From the NCBI RefSeq assembly GCF_002252755.1, contig NZ_NHOY01000120.1:1-61579 (forward strand): 61,579 nucleotides of DNA. Reading direction: 5' to 3'. Numbering within the stretch: position 1 is the stretch's first letter; each line of letters begins with the position of its first letter. The notes beneath the pieces are model-generated. The model was not told where the DNA came from, made no database searches, and saw only the letters and a list, made by a program, of their open reading frames with translations. Positions 9,302 through 18,519 of this stretch are shown here, piece by piece. Both the position numbers and the translations under genes were made by a program. The stretch comes from Halorubrum sp. Hd13 (GTDB lineage Archaea; Halobacteriota; Halobacteria; Halobacteriales; Haloferacaceae).

Positions 9302-9732
9302 AATCTACCGTGTAGCCGTTGTTGCGGAGTGCTTCAACAAGCTCGCCTCCAGGTACAATTTTGAATTCGTGGAACGAGTTGATGTGGCATTCTGCCGAAT
9401 ACAGCTCTGAGTCGATATTGTCTGGTATCTCGTTCTGATGGGTACCTCCTGAACAACAACCGGTTGACTGGCAACGTGGTTGGAACTGCTATCTCCTGTC
9501 ATTCGAACATCTCTCATTACAACTATTCAGCTCTGGTGAGCTATTATACTTCAGATACAACGCCGCATAAAAATGCTATTCGTTGAACTATCTGAACTGA
9601 GCGATCAGTCTCACACGCAAATAGCGAAGCTGGCGGTCAGCGATGGCATAACGGGAGCAGCCGATGCTTGAAGACTACAATAACGATTTGTATTATCGGC
9701 CGTTTTTATGTGCGGTGTCGGTATCTCTGCGT
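9302..9732. other. Spacer without recognisable gene
   Basis: No gene supported. The 3' part is AT-rich (TTATACTTCAG, ATAAAAATGC) and probably includes the promoter of the exported protein gene at 9733. The upstream part may hold decayed sequence from the shortened membrane protein gene. Confidence 0.5.
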
Positions 9733-12660
9733 ATGGTACGACCCTCCCGTCGGGGCTTCCTCGGAGGAAGCGCCCTGACGCTCGCAGCGCTGACAGGTGT
9801 TCTCGCCTCTGAAACCGACGTGAACGTTTCTGGCCGACCGGCCGGGACACCGACCGCCCTTGACATCGATATTTCGGCACCATTCGCCGACGCCTTCCTC
9901 CCTGTTCCGGCGGGCGACGCGCTGTCGACGACGTACGCGATAGTCATTGCGGAGCGCATCGACGCCGACGCGGCAGAGGAACTGAGCCACCGCGCCCGTT
10001 CCGCGACTGAGCGGCTCGACATTGACGCCGACGAGTTGTCTGCGACGGTCGCGGTCACTTCGGCCGAACGTGGGTTCCAGCTGGTGACGGCAGCTGGCGG
10101 CTTCGACCGACTCGACCGCGGTGAGACGATTGCGGTCGGCGAGGGAGGCGGTGATACCGGCGGTGAGTCGGACGACGAGGTCCCCGCGGAGGCCGAGACG
10201 ACGGACGAACTCCCTGCCGACTGGCGACTCGCCGATGACGGTGAGACCGCGTTCCTCACCGGTGACGGCGTGGCGGCCACTGCGACCGGCAGTGGGGATT
10301 CGCCAAGTCCTCGCAGTCGTTCGGACTCGGCGGAAGACGACAGGAGCGATCGGCGGATCGAAGTCGCTCGCGCCGCCGGCCGTGCGGCCGCCGACGATGT
10401 CGATCGCCTTGCGGAATCGCCGCTGGGCGCGGCCGCCCTCCCTCGACTTGGTGGATTCGAGACGGTGCTTTTGATTCCGGACGCTGCCGATGGTCCGTTT
10501 CCGCCCGCGGTCCCCGAGGACGTAGACGCGTTCGCCGCCGGCTTCGAGACCGATCCTGACGACCTCAGAGACCTCGACGGAACGGCGGAGAACGCGTATG
10601 TGATCCGCCCGGCTGATGACGCCGACGGGCTCGACGACGAGACCATCGAGCGACTCGTGCGTACCGTCGACCCCGCCGTCCCGGTCGAGATGGACATCAC
10701 CCGAACCGACGGACTCGTACTCGTCGACACCGTTGTCGAGGCCCCGCCGGAATTTGACCGTGAGGCGTCACCGGATGCCCACATCCGGTCGCAATACGAC
10801 CGCGCTGCCGGCACCGTGACGTTCGAGCATGTTGAAGGCGAGGCGGTGCCGGCCGACGAGCTGGAAGTGTGGCACGACGGCGATGAGGTGAGCGACACGG
10901 TCTTCGACGGCGAGGAATTCACGGCCGGCGATGAGATCGCTGTCGAGACTGGACTGATCGCAACCGTGATGCTGCGGTGGTTCGACCCGGACGCGAATGT
11001 CTACGACACGTACGCTCGCGAACAGGTCGACCGCGAGGCGTTCGACGTCGAGTACGAGATGAATGCCGAAACGTTGAAACTCAGCTACGAGGCCGAGCGC
11101 CCCGCCGACGCAAGTAGCCTTCAGCTGGTCCACCGCGGCGAGGGAGGCGTCCAAACAGTCGGCGAGGAATTCACCGACGGAACCCTCGAACCTGGCGATA
11201 CAGTCACCGTCACGGACGTGTCGATTGGCGACAGTGTACAGCTAGAGTTCGACGTTGAGAAACCGATGGGTGGCAGGTCGCTCATCCATTACCGTGCCCG
11301 CCCCCCGCGTGTTTGGATCCACTCACATGCCGAGGACGGGACCACAGTCAGGTACGACGGAGAGGAGTCTCGCCCTGCTGACGCGTTCGTGACGCTGGTC
11401 GACGGAGAGACAGCTGACACGCAGTTTGCTGACGAACACGATACACTCTCGGGCGACGAGGAGATGATTCTCGGCGAACTTCCCCTGAGAAGTACAGTCG
11501 CAGTCGAGTGGCAGGAGCCAGACGAACCGGTTGTCATTGCCGAACATGAGGTCGTTCCGAACACGCGCGCATCGATCGAATACGACCCGGACGCCGGCGA
11601 GATTACGGTCCAACACCGAGGCGGTCGGGCGCTTCCAGCGTCAGAGTTAGCGCTCCAGGTCGGTCGCACCCCGGCCGATGTCCAGCCCGCGGACAAACTC
11701 GACGAGTTTGGTCCGGATGACTCATTCACTGCTCCAGTACCCCCACTCCTGCGGGTCCGACTCGTGTGGACCGGCGGCGACCGCGAACACCATATTGGCG
11801 GCACAACCACGGCACGCGACGCACTCGCGGCGACCTACGATATTGACTCCGAGGAGATGACGATCGAGTACGTCGGCGAACAGCCTGCCGACCCCGAACG
11901 ACTGCGCGTGTCGGTGAACAGTGCTGGTGACTTCCAGGGACGAGAAGACGATCAGGAGTCGGCGTTTGCGTCCGAGCACGACAAACTAACGACGGGAGAC
12001 ACGATCACGGTCGACGACGTCGGGCTCGACGACACCGTTGTCGTCAGCGTCCACACCGAGTTTGAGAACGGGTCGGCGACCAGCTCCGTCGCTCACTTCT
12101 CGGCGGCACCCCGCCGCGGATTCGTCGTTGACGAAGGAGACGGGGGCGACAACGAAGCGTCGGGGACGACGCTCCGCTACGTCGGCGAGGTTCGTCGCAA
12201 CGCCGATGTCTTCCAGGTTCTGATCGATGGTGAGCCCACAACAGACCAGCCCGCCGATGAGACGGACCGACTGACCGGTGGGGAGACGCTGTCGCTTGGT
12301 GATCTGTCCGCCGGCACAACGATCACTGTCGAGTGGACTGCTGGCGAGGAGACCCGAACCGTAACCGAGCACGTGATCTCCCCGCAGGCGACGTTCGAGG
12401 TCGTGTATGAACCGGCTGAGGATGGCGACGGGGGCGTCGTGACGTTCACGCACGCCGGCGGTGACGCGCTAGACGCTGACCAGGTTGACGTGGTCGTGGA
12501 ACCCGCGACCGACGGATTGCGCTCTTGGGATTCCGACGCCGACGAGGTGACCGCCGGCGACGAGACTAGCGTTACGATCGACTCGGAGCCTGAGATGGCC
12601 ATTGTCGTCTTCAATGAGAGCGAGGTACTCCACCGCGAACCGCTTAACCAAGACAGGTAG
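9733..12660 (+). CDS. Tat-exported protein with tandem pilin-like beta-sandwich repeats
   Basis: A 975-residue protein from the ATG at 9733, chosen because MVRPSRRGFLGGSALTLAAL is a Tat signal. Residues 40-330 form an acidic, Ala-rich region. From about residue 340 to the end there are seven units of roughly 85-95 residues, each with Y-D/E...(V/I)T(V/L)..GG..(L/A)..., then a (L/E).(T/P)GD..(T/V)V turn and a terminal V.V.W strand. This pattern resembles the beta-sandwich of archaeal type IV pilins and related DUF1628-type proteins, here repeated in one chain. There is no C-terminal anchor. It is likely a secreted or surface protein; the role is unknown. Confidence 0.8.
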   Translation: MVRPSRRGFLGGSALTLAALTGVLASETDVNVSGRPAGTPTALDIDISAPFADAFLPVPAGDALSTTYAIVIAERIDADAAEELSHRARSATERLDIDADELSATVAVTSAERGFQLVTAAGGFDRLDRGETIAVGEGGGDTGGESDDEVPAEAETTDELPADWRLADDGETAFLTGDGVAATATGSGDSPSPRSRSDSAEDDRSDRRIEVARAAGRAAADDVDRLAESPLGAAALPRLGGFETVLLIPDAADGPFPPAVPEDVDAFAAGFETDPDDLRDLDGTAENAYVIRPADDADGLDDETIERLVRTVDPAVPVEMDITRTDGLVLVDTVVEAPPEFDREASPDAHIRSQYDRAAGTVTFEHVEGEAVPADELEVWHDGDEVSDTVFDGEEFTAGDEIAVETGLIATVMLRWFDPDANVYDTYAREQVDREAFDVEYEMNAETLKLSYEAERPADASSLQLVHRGEGGVQTVGEEFTDGTLEPGDTVTVTDVSIGDSVQLEFDVEKPMGGRSLIHYRARPPRVWIHSHAEDGTTVRYDGEESRPADAFVTLVDGETADTQFADEHDTLSGDEEMILGELPLRSTVAVEWQEPDEPVVIAEHEVVPNTRASIEYDPDAGEITVQHRGGRALPASELALQVGRTPADVQPADKLDEFGPDDSFTAPVPPLLRVRLVWTGGDREHHIGGTTTARDALAATYDIDSEEMTIEYVGEQPADPERLRVSVNSAGDFQGREDDQESAFASEHDKLTTGDTITVDDVGLDDTVVVSVHTEFENGSATSSVAHFSAAPRRGFVVDEGDGGDNEASGTTLRYVGEVRRNADVFQVLIDGEPTTDQPADETDRLTGGETLSLGDLSAGTTITVEWTAGEETRTVTEHVISPQATFEVVYEPAEDGDGGVVTFTHAGGDALDADQVDVVVEPATDGLRSWDSDADEVTAGDETSVTIDSEPEMAIVVFNESEVLHREPLNQDR

Positions 12661-12863
12661 AGGACTGTAACTCTCCATTCGAACACAACTCCAATACACT
12701 ACAGATGCAGAAACAGAACGCATCTGTGTAAGTAACTAAAGTATCCGTATTTTCTAAACATCTATTTTATGCTCTCCCGTTCAAACCGCATACATGGACG
12801 GGAGAGCATATCTGTCTGCAACAAGCGTGACTGTAGCATCTGCCCCCGGGGAGTTGTTCGGCA

Positions 12864-13043
12864 TTGAAAAGAGGCTCTGATGATGTCCGTGTCGATGACA
12901 CGACACAACGAGATCAGACGTATGAATTAGACCTACATAAGGGTGATACGGTGAAAATTATCGCCGGAATACAGAATGGGTCCGGTGGAGAAGTTGCTCT
13001 CTCATGGACCCCGAGATGTTCTCTCAAAAGAGTTCGAAATTGA
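12864..13043 (+). pseudogene. Remnant of an exported beta-sandwich protein
   Basis: A 59-codon open stretch without a good start reads ...DQTYELDLHKGDTVKIIAGI, then NGSGGEVALSWTP. That is the style of a haloarchaeal exported beta-domain (HKGDTV..I). There is a stop just upstream and another directly after. It is most likely a gene fragment; it could be chance. Confidence 0.3.
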
Positions 13044-13082
13044 GCGTACAATCAGAGGTGACAGTGTTCACGAACTCTTAGT

Positions 13083-13343
13083 GTGAGCGATGCGACCGTC
13101 GACAAGCACATCCAGAAGCCGACCGATGAGGGCATCGTGAAGGAGGTCGCCCTGGACGACGACCAGCGCCGACAGGGCTACCCCTGGAAGTTCTACGGTC
13201 TCACCGAAGAGGGTCAGGAGTTCCTGGAGGCGCACAACCTGCTCGCCGCTGAAGAGACACTCCAACAGATCTACGACACCATCAGCGATAAATCCGAGAA
13301 GATGGTCAAGTACGAGAACGCGCCCCGTCCCGACGACATCTAA
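13083..13343 (+). pseudogene. Winged-helix regulator, 5'-truncated
   Basis: An 86-residue ORF from GTG. It opens inside a winged helix (SDATVDKHIQKPTDEGIVKE), so the first helices of the domain are missing; the sequence before it (HELL) looks like the lost part in another frame, suggesting a frameshift or deletion. The C-terminus (FYGLTEEGQEFLEAHNLLAA and EKMVKYENAPRP) matches an ArsR/MarR-like haloarchaeal family I recognise only by style. It stands before the inverted-repeat operator at 13410. Confidence 0.5.
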
Positions 13344-13409
13344 TGGGGCGTTCTATTCCCGAATAGTTTGCTATTCATACTCTTCAACCCGTGAAGAGAC
13401 GATATCTGA

Positions 13410-13450
13410 TTAACCAACAAATCTATGCCGATACCCGCTCTGTTGGTTAA
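13410..13450. promoter_or_regulatory. Perfect inverted repeat TTAACCAACA-N21-TGTTGGTTAA, copy 1
   Basis: Two perfect 10-bp arms separated by exactly 21 nt, ending 16 nt before the ATG of the small gene at 13467. The same arms with the same spacing occur at 52129-52169 before a paralogous small gene. It is probably the operator of a dimeric winged-helix regulator. Confidence 0.75.
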
Positions 13451-13466
13451 CACGGGGCGACCGCTG

Positions 13467-13583
13467 ATGTCCTACGAGTCACCGACCCCGCCGGCAGACC
13501 TCTCGGCAGAGATGGTCGACACCCTCAATGGGTACTCGCCTGAGCAGCTCCGCTACATCGCACGCTACGCTGAAGCATTATAG
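13467..13583 (+). pseudogene. Small conserved haloarchaeal gene cut by IS630 insertion
   Basis: It encodes MSYESPTPPADLSAEMVDTL followed by NGYSPEQLRYIARYAEAL, 38 residues. The paralogue at 52184 begins MSYEPPTPPANL. The TAG stop is created at the left end of the IS630 element: the insertion site TA at 13579 lies inside the codon after Ala, so the natural C-terminus is lost. Function is unknown; in both copies it lies just downstream of the same inverted repeat. Confidence 0.6.
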
Positions 13584-13589
13584 TAAATA

Positions 13590-14093
13590 CTAGAAGTAAT
13601 TACTCACGTCTGGTATCGAGAGTTGAAGGAGAGCGGTGTCGATTGCTGCTGTAAATTCGTCGAGCGAGTCGAAGAACTGATTGCTAAGGGTTGTTTGAAG
13701 ATGTCTACAGCATTCCTCGACCGGGTTCAACTCCGACGAGTACGAGGGGAGCGTCACAAACGCGAGGTCGTCACGGGCCGCGAGGTCCGTGACGGCCGAC
13801 GCCTGAAAGTATGGTGCTCCATCGAGAACGATGATTAGATCATCTTCAAATTCTTCACATAGTGTCAAAATGAAATGTTTCGCGTGATCGGCGGTGATGT
13901 ACTCTGTGAATCGAGAGAAGAAGCGATCACCGTCCTCGGTGATCGCGCCCAGCAGACACGTCCAGTCTCATTGGCCTGAAAGTTCAACAGAAAGCCGCGT
14001 GCCCCGCGGAAACCACGCGGCACGCGGCTCAGCTTGGACAGATTTCTTGGTTTGATCGATACACACTACTGCGGCGTCCATTTCCCGCCGCTT
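13590..14093 (-). pseudogene. IS630 transposase, catalytic half (orfB), with in-frame TGA
   Basis: Read in the -1 frame after the A7 run, the sequence gives KRREMDAAVVCIDQTKKS (first catalytic Asp), the second Asp in IIVLDGAPYF and the Glu in LNPVEECCRHL, so the DDE triad is present. A TGA at 13968-13970, between SGQ and DWTCLLGA, interrupts the frame; CGA (Arg) is the likely ancestral codon. Sequence on both sides is collinear, so this is a single nonsense mutation rather than a deletion. Confidence 0.75.
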
Positions 14094-14605
14094 TTTTTAA
14101 TCTCGTCGTAGAACTCGTCTTGCTCGTCATCGTCGGATTCAGCGGCTGAACGACGTGGTTTTTGATAACTCAATCCAACCTCTTTCAATAACCGCCGACA
14201 GCTCGGGACTGAATACTCAACGCCGTACGTTTCTTGAAGATATTCTTGTACGAGCGCCGGCGTCCACGCCGGCGCGTCAAAGCCGATCTCTTGGGGTGAT
14301 TCGTGGACCGTTTGCTCAAACTCTTGTTGCTGTTTTTCTGAAAGTTTTCGCTTTCGTCCAGATCGGTGAGCATCTGAAACAGCCTGTTCAAGTGGGTCGT
14401 CCGTATCGAGCCGCTTGAGCCAGTTATAGATCGTTTTTCGTTCTGTATCGTACCACTCGGCAAGTTCGGTTTGCGCGACATCATTTTTGTACGCGATCGC
14501 GGCTAACAACCGCTGTGTGGGTTTGTTTCCGTCAACTTTGTCAAGCGCCTCTTGGAGTTCTTCGACAGAGATCTCATTGAGGTGTTCCATTATAGACAAC
14601 GTCAC
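14066..14605 (-). CDS. IS630 transposase, N-terminal HTH half (orfA)
   Basis: 179 residues. A helix-turn-helix region at about 45-72 (DVAQTELAEWYDTERKTIYN) and a second winged-helix segment at about 110-150 (WTPALVQEYLQETYGVEYSV) are typical of IS630/Tc1-like transposases. Near its end the minus strand carries seven A's (14092-14098). Slipping back one base there would join it to orfB, which is the usual expression mode when orfA and orfB overlap. Confidence 0.8.
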   Translation of the reverse strand: MTLSIMEHLNEISVEELQEALDKVDGNKPTQRLLAAIAYKNDVAQTELAEWYDTERKTIYNWLKRLDTDDPLEQAVSDAHRSGRKRKLSEKQQQEFEQTVHESPQEIGFDAPAWTPALVQEYLQETYGVEYSVPSCRRLLKEVGLSYQKPRRSAAESDDDEQDEFYDEIKKSGGKWTPQ

Positions 14606-14738
14606 TTTCTGAGTAAAAAGCTCTACCGGCTACTATAGTGCGAACTCTCCTCATCCCGAGCGCTTAACGAAAGTAAGGCGGTCCATCCTGTACCGGTTCA
14701 AGGAGCAAGTAAATAAACAAGCACACGAATATGCGACT

Positions 14739-15902
14739 ATGAGTAATCCCAGTGACCCAGATCCATGGAGCATCTCAGAACCGGAACTCTTCCGAGAGCT
14801 ACGACGTAGCTTGAGAAACGACAAACCCGCAGTACTTGTGACCATTACCGATGTCGAGGGGTCTGCCTATCGCCGCCCGGGCGCAAAAATGCTCGTCCCT
14901 GCCGACGAGGAAAGCCTCGGCGCGGTGACGGCTGGCTGTCTTGAGGGGCCGGTCGTCGATTTGGCGGTGTCAATCAGAGATACTGGTCGTCCTCAGATCG
15001 AGACGTTCGATCTGATGGACGACGATGAGTGGGGGCTCGGGTTGGGGTGTAACGGGGTCATCGACCTCCTGTTGGAACCCGTAGACAACTCGGTGGAGCC
15101 CATGCTTTCGGTGCTGGAAAATAGGGAACCGATGACAGTCCTGACCTCCGTCGAATCCACCGACCCAGCGGTCTCGATAGGAGATCGCACGGTCGTCGAC
15201 GCGAACGGTAACCCCACACCTTCCAGTGAACGTGAATCGCTTCCAGAGGTGGTCGTTGACGAAATCGTGTCTGTCACCAAGAAATTCCGTACTGAGGGGA
15301 AGTCCGCAACGGTCGAGGTCTCATCAAGGAATGGCGAGGTTAGGGTCTTCGTTGATAGCATCAAACCGGCGCCTCAACTGCTCCTGTTTGGAAACCAGAA
15401 CGACGTTCAACCGGTCTCTCGCCTCGGTCGCACGGTTGGATTCGAAGTTGTGGTCGCATCTGCCCGCGGCGCTATGGCGGCTGACGAAGACTTTCCCCAC
15501 GCCCATGAGGTTGTGGCGACGCGTCCCACCGATCTCGCAAAACTGGCCGACGAGACGACCTACGCAGTCCTGATGTCGCATAACTTTCTCGACGACCGCC
15601 TTGCCCTTGAGGCGCTTCTGGAGTCATCCGAAATCCCTTATATTGGACTTATGGGGCCGCGAAAGCGTTTTGAACAGATTCAAGACGAACTCGCCAAGGA
15701 TGGGGCGACGTTCACAGAGGACCAGCTCGAACGGGTATCGACACCGGTTGGACTTGACCTTGGGGGCGGTGAACCAGTCCAAATTGCCCTCAGCATCGTG
15801 AGCGAGACACTCGCGATTCACAATGGCCGGTCGGGCGGTCGTTTGCGAGACGAGGAGGGACCAATCCACGATCGTGTCTCTGTTACCATCCAGAATTCCT
15901 AA
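14739..15902 (+). CDS. xdhC: XdhC/CoxI-family molybdenum cofactor insertion protein
   Basis: 387 residues. The N-terminal XdhC_CoxI domain (about 15-90) includes GSAYRRPGAKMLV and the cysteine-bearing GAVTAGCLEGPVVD. The C-terminal Rossmann-like XdhC_C domain (about 210-360) has PQLLLFGNQNDVQPVSRLG and IPYIGLMGPRKR. XdhC binds and sulfurates the molybdopterin cofactor before insertion into xanthine dehydrogenase, whose subunits lie at 19.0-22.0 kb. An IS5 element and an amidohydrolase gene now separate them. The length is normal for the two-domain form. Confidence 0.9.
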   Translation: MSNPSDPDPWSISEPELFRELRRSLRNDKPAVLVTITDVEGSAYRRPGAKMLVPADEESLGAVTAGCLEGPVVDLAVSIRDTGRPQIETFDLMDDDEWGLGLGCNGVIDLLLEPVDNSVEPMLSVLENREPMTVLTSVESTDPAVSIGDRTVVDANGNPTPSSERESLPEVVVDEIVSVTKKFRTEGKSATVEVSSRNGEVRVFVDSIKPAPQLLLFGNQNDVQPVSRLGRTVGFEVVVASARGAMAADEDFPHAHEVVATRPTDLAKLADETTYAVLMSHNFLDDRLALEALLESSEIPYIGLMGPRKRFEQIQDELAKDGATFTEDQLERVSTPVGLDLGGGEPVQIALSIVSETLAIHNGRSGGRLRDEEGPIHDRVSVTIQNS

Positions 15903-16014
15903 TCATACCCACGAGAGTGTCAAGGTTAGATGATGACATTGTGGAGAGCTGCGAAGGCTTTGACCCAGCGATCTACTGATCTCCAGGAGCTATGGTGGGG
16001 GAATCGGCTATAGA

Positions 16015-16959
16015 AGAGTCTGCTTTATTGAATCCGAGGACGGCGTGGGGATCACTGTTTGAGAGCCTGTTCGAGGTTGTAGACTGTGGCGGTCACCACG
16101 AACTCGCGGAACTCGCGGTACCACGCGCGAGGGTGGACAGCGGTGCCGAATCGACGCTTGATGGCCGAAAAGGCGGTCTCGGCCATCCAGCGCTGGCCGT
16201 ATAATTCGCTGTCCAACCGTGCGTTGTGGGCGTAATCGTACGCAGCGAACAACGGGTGGCGCAGCAAGGGCCAGACGCCCTCTGAACGGAGGGCGTCCCG
16301 GAGAGATTGGTCGTCATAGCCTTTGTTGCCGGCGAGACTCTCGATTTTCTCGGTGTTACGCAGGGCGACTCGACGGCCAGTTTGCGTATCGTGAGGCCAG
16401 TGTGCCGAGCAGTGAAGATCGAGGATGGCACACGAGTTCGTATCGACTATGGCCGTCGTTTTCAGCGTGCGTATGTGGCGATCCGAGCGGTGTTGGTAGT
16501 GTCTCGATGCCGTTTCTCGATCGAAATAGGTGGCATCGATGGCTCCGTGCGAGCCCGGATCGCAGATGTTCGCGGACTCACGAAGGAAGCCGCGCCACAC
16601 GGACATGGGCACCCTCTCAAACGACCGGTACATCGTTGAGGGTACGGGAAATGCCGTTCGAGCGAGCTGTAACAGCCCACGAACCCGATCCATTTCACTC
16701 GCCCAATCCACGATTTCGCGGTACGTCGCATCCATGTGAACCCGCAAAAAGTGGAGCGTGACATGCTTCCACCCGGGAAATCCGTTGCCAGTCGGATCAC
16801 TCACCGCTGTTGGACTGGCGGCACAGCGCTTTTGAGCCAGCGACGCGGCTTGCTTAACGAAGCGGAAGAGTAGTTTAGCCACATTCGGCTCTTCCGCTTC
16901 GCTTCCACCTTCAGAGCGACGCTATCTCTCCGTCTTCTGTGGATTCAACAGAGCACTCT
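16015..16959 (-). mobile_element. IS5-family insertion sequence
   Basis: About 0.95 kb with imperfect terminal inverted repeats. The left end AGAGTCTGCTTTATTGAATCC compares with the reverse complement of the right end, AGAGTGCTCTGTTGAATCC, both followed by a GACGG. It holds one intact transposase gene. Exact ends and target duplication are not certain. It separates xdhC from the rest of the purine genes. Confidence 0.75.
16052..16882 (-). CDS. IS5-family transposase
   Basis: 276 residues and uninterrupted. Candidate DDE residues are in GAIDATYFDRE (Asp), LAGNKGYDD (Asp) and MAETAFSAIKRRFG (Glu followed by the K/R-rich Y/E motif). The N-terminus is a short helical DNA-binding region. Length and motif order match haloarchaeal ISH-type IS5 members, so the element may still be active. 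Confidence 0.85.
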   Translation of the reverse strand: MAKLLFRFVKQAASLAQKRCAASPTAVSDPTGNGFPGWKHVTLHFLRVHMDATYREIVDWASEMDRVRGLLQLARTAFPVPSTMYRSFERVPMSVWRGFLRESANICDPGSHGAIDATYFDRETASRHYQHRSDRHIRTLKTTAIVDTNSCAILDLHCSAHWPHDTQTGRRVALRNTEKIESLAGNKGYDDQSLRDALRSEGVWPLLRHPLFAAYDYAHNARLDSELYGQRWMAETAFSAIKRRFGTAVHPRAWYREFREFVVTATVYNLEQALKQ

Positions 16960-17100
16960 AAACATAATTCGCCTGTTCTCGGCGACGGTCGACTTTACCT
17001 CACCAAGCCTGCCGAATGCGATATCGAAGCTAGAGTTCCTCACGAACTCACGTACAACCGCGGGTCAATCTCCACTCCGGGGGCTATCGGTCGAAGTCGT

Positions 17101-18519
17101 TCATTCGATGTTAGCCCGTCGAACGATGTCGGCGGCCGTACGTTCGGCCGTTGAAAGAAGTTCGGAGAGAGGTTCTTTCAGCGTGAGCAGCTCTCGATTA
17201 TCCATTACAACCTCGCCGGCACAGAGGACCGTCTCGACCTCTCCCCCTTGGAGGCCGTAGACGAGGGTGTGTATTGGATCCGGAGTTGGCGTGAGATGCG
17301 GTCGATCGAGGTCGATCACCACAAGGTCGGCCTGCGTGCCGGGTTCGAGTGATCCGAGTTCATCACCGCGTCCAATGGCCTGAGCAGCGTCCCGCGTCAC
17401 CATATCAAACGCTGTCCCTGCGGGGACGACTCCGGAATCGCGATGGTACCCCTTGTGTGCAGTCGCAACGGCTCGAGCGTCGGAAAGGGGATTAACCGTG
17501 TCGTTCAGAATCGTGTTGTCGGTCCCGAGGCAGACGGTGACGCCGCGGCCGAGCATATCGACAATGGGCGCGAAACCGGTCGCAAGCTGCATGTTCGCCC
17601 GATAATTGTGCACGACCGGCGTATTCGACTTCGCGAGCAGGCGGACGTCTCGATCGTTCGTCTGGACACAGTGGCCGAGCAGTGCGCGCTCGCCTAAATA
17701 GCCGACATTGCGAAGATATTCGATACTCGATATCGCCCCTCGCTCTCTCACCTCCGCTTCTGCCTCCGCGACGTGGGCTGTCGTCATCACATCGTATTCT
17801 TCGGCGAGCCGATACGCTCCCCGGAGCATATCTGACGTTGTAGTCGCGAGCGTCGCTGGGGCCGGCCAGACCGACTGTCGCTCCTCAGGCTCGTGATACG
17901 CCTCAATGAGTGATTCGACATCCGCCAACCCATCCTCGGTTTCGACAATGAGTGCGTCGGGTCCCGGATGAACGGATCCACCCCCGGAGCCTGTAATCTC
18001 CTCGAACAGACGTCTGAAATCCTCGTCCGGGGAGCGGTCCCTGAGTCCAGCGCCGTAGACGTTTCGAATTCCGAGCTGTTCGTAGACGTCGAGTTTCCGT
18101 CGTGTCGGCTTGAGATCGGTCCAGTCGAGGGCCGTTGCGTTCTCGACGAACGTGGTCGTTCCCGACTGGATGGCTTCGACGCAATACAGTCGCGCCGCGA
18201 GAGCGTGCTCATCGGCGTCCATCACTGCGAGGGCAGGCTGTTTCACGTTGAACAGCCAATCGTACAACCCTCGATCGCCTTCGAATGCTCCGCGGAGGAA
18301 GATATCGGAGACGTGGGTATGTGCGTTTACCAATCCGGGAATTACCGCCCCGCCCTCGGCGTCGATGATCCGGTCCGGACTCGTCTCGTCTTCGAGACGC
18401 TCGGCCGGACCGACCGCTGATATCTTGTCATCCTCAACGGCGACGGCACCGTTGTCGATGATTTCACGGCTCCCGTTCTGCGTGACGACCGTTCCGTTGG
18501 TAACCAGTACGTCTGTCAT
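17101..18519 (-). CDS. Amidohydrolase, aminohydrolase (TrzN/AtzA/guanine deaminase-like) class
   Basis: 472 residues with a complete TIM-barrel amidohydrolase: the HxH metal pair in GLVNAHTHVSD, a His in TTAHVAEAEAEV, a His in LLGHCVQTND and the catalytic Asp in CLGTDNTILND. This mononuclear Zn/Fe subgroup deaminates purines, pterins or triazines. Inside a purine cluster the likely substrate is a purine such as guanine, 8-oxopurine or isoguanine, but the sequence does not settle this. It is convergent with the IS5 element and divergent from xdhS. A long antisense ORF over it is a shadow. Confidence 0.85.
   Translation of the reverse strand: MTDVLVTNGTVVTQNGSREIIDNGAVAVEDDKISAVGPAERLEDETSPDRIIDAEGGAVIPGLVNAHTHVSDIFLRGAFEGDRGLYDWLFNVKQPALAVMDADEHALAARLYCVEAIQSGTTTFVENATALDWTDLKPTRRKLDVYEQLGIRNVYGAGLRDRSPDEDFRRLFEEITGSGGGSVHPGPDALIVETEDGLADVESLIEAYHEPEERQSVWPAPATLATTTSDMLRGAYRLAEEYDVMTTAHVAEAEAEVRERGAISSIEYLRNVGYLGERALLGHCVQTNDRDVRLLAKSNTPVVHNYRANMQLATGFAPIVDMLGRGVTVCLGTDNTILNDTVNPLSDARAVATAHKGYHRDSGVVPAGTAFDMVTRDAAQAIGRGDELGSLEPGTQADLVVIDLDRPHLTPTPDPIHTLVYGLQGGEVETVLCAGEVVMDNRELLTLKEPLSELLSTAERTAADIVRRANIE

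Larger units (their letters stand above)
13579..14637 (-). mobile_element. IS630-family insertion sequence (inactive)
   Basis: The ends read TATAGTA (13579-13585) and TACTATA (14631-14637), inverted relative to each other, with the TA duplication expected for IS630. About 1.06 kb, with transposase on the minus strand in two overlapping frames. It inserted in the small gene at 13467. A nonsense codon in the second frame should make it inactive. Confidence 0.8.

Noticed and set aside
9693-10922. 409-codon minus-strand ORF rich in Ser/Ala opposite the exported protein
   Set aside because: Low-complexity shadow typical of high-GC antisense frames; the plus frame has a Tat signal and repeats.
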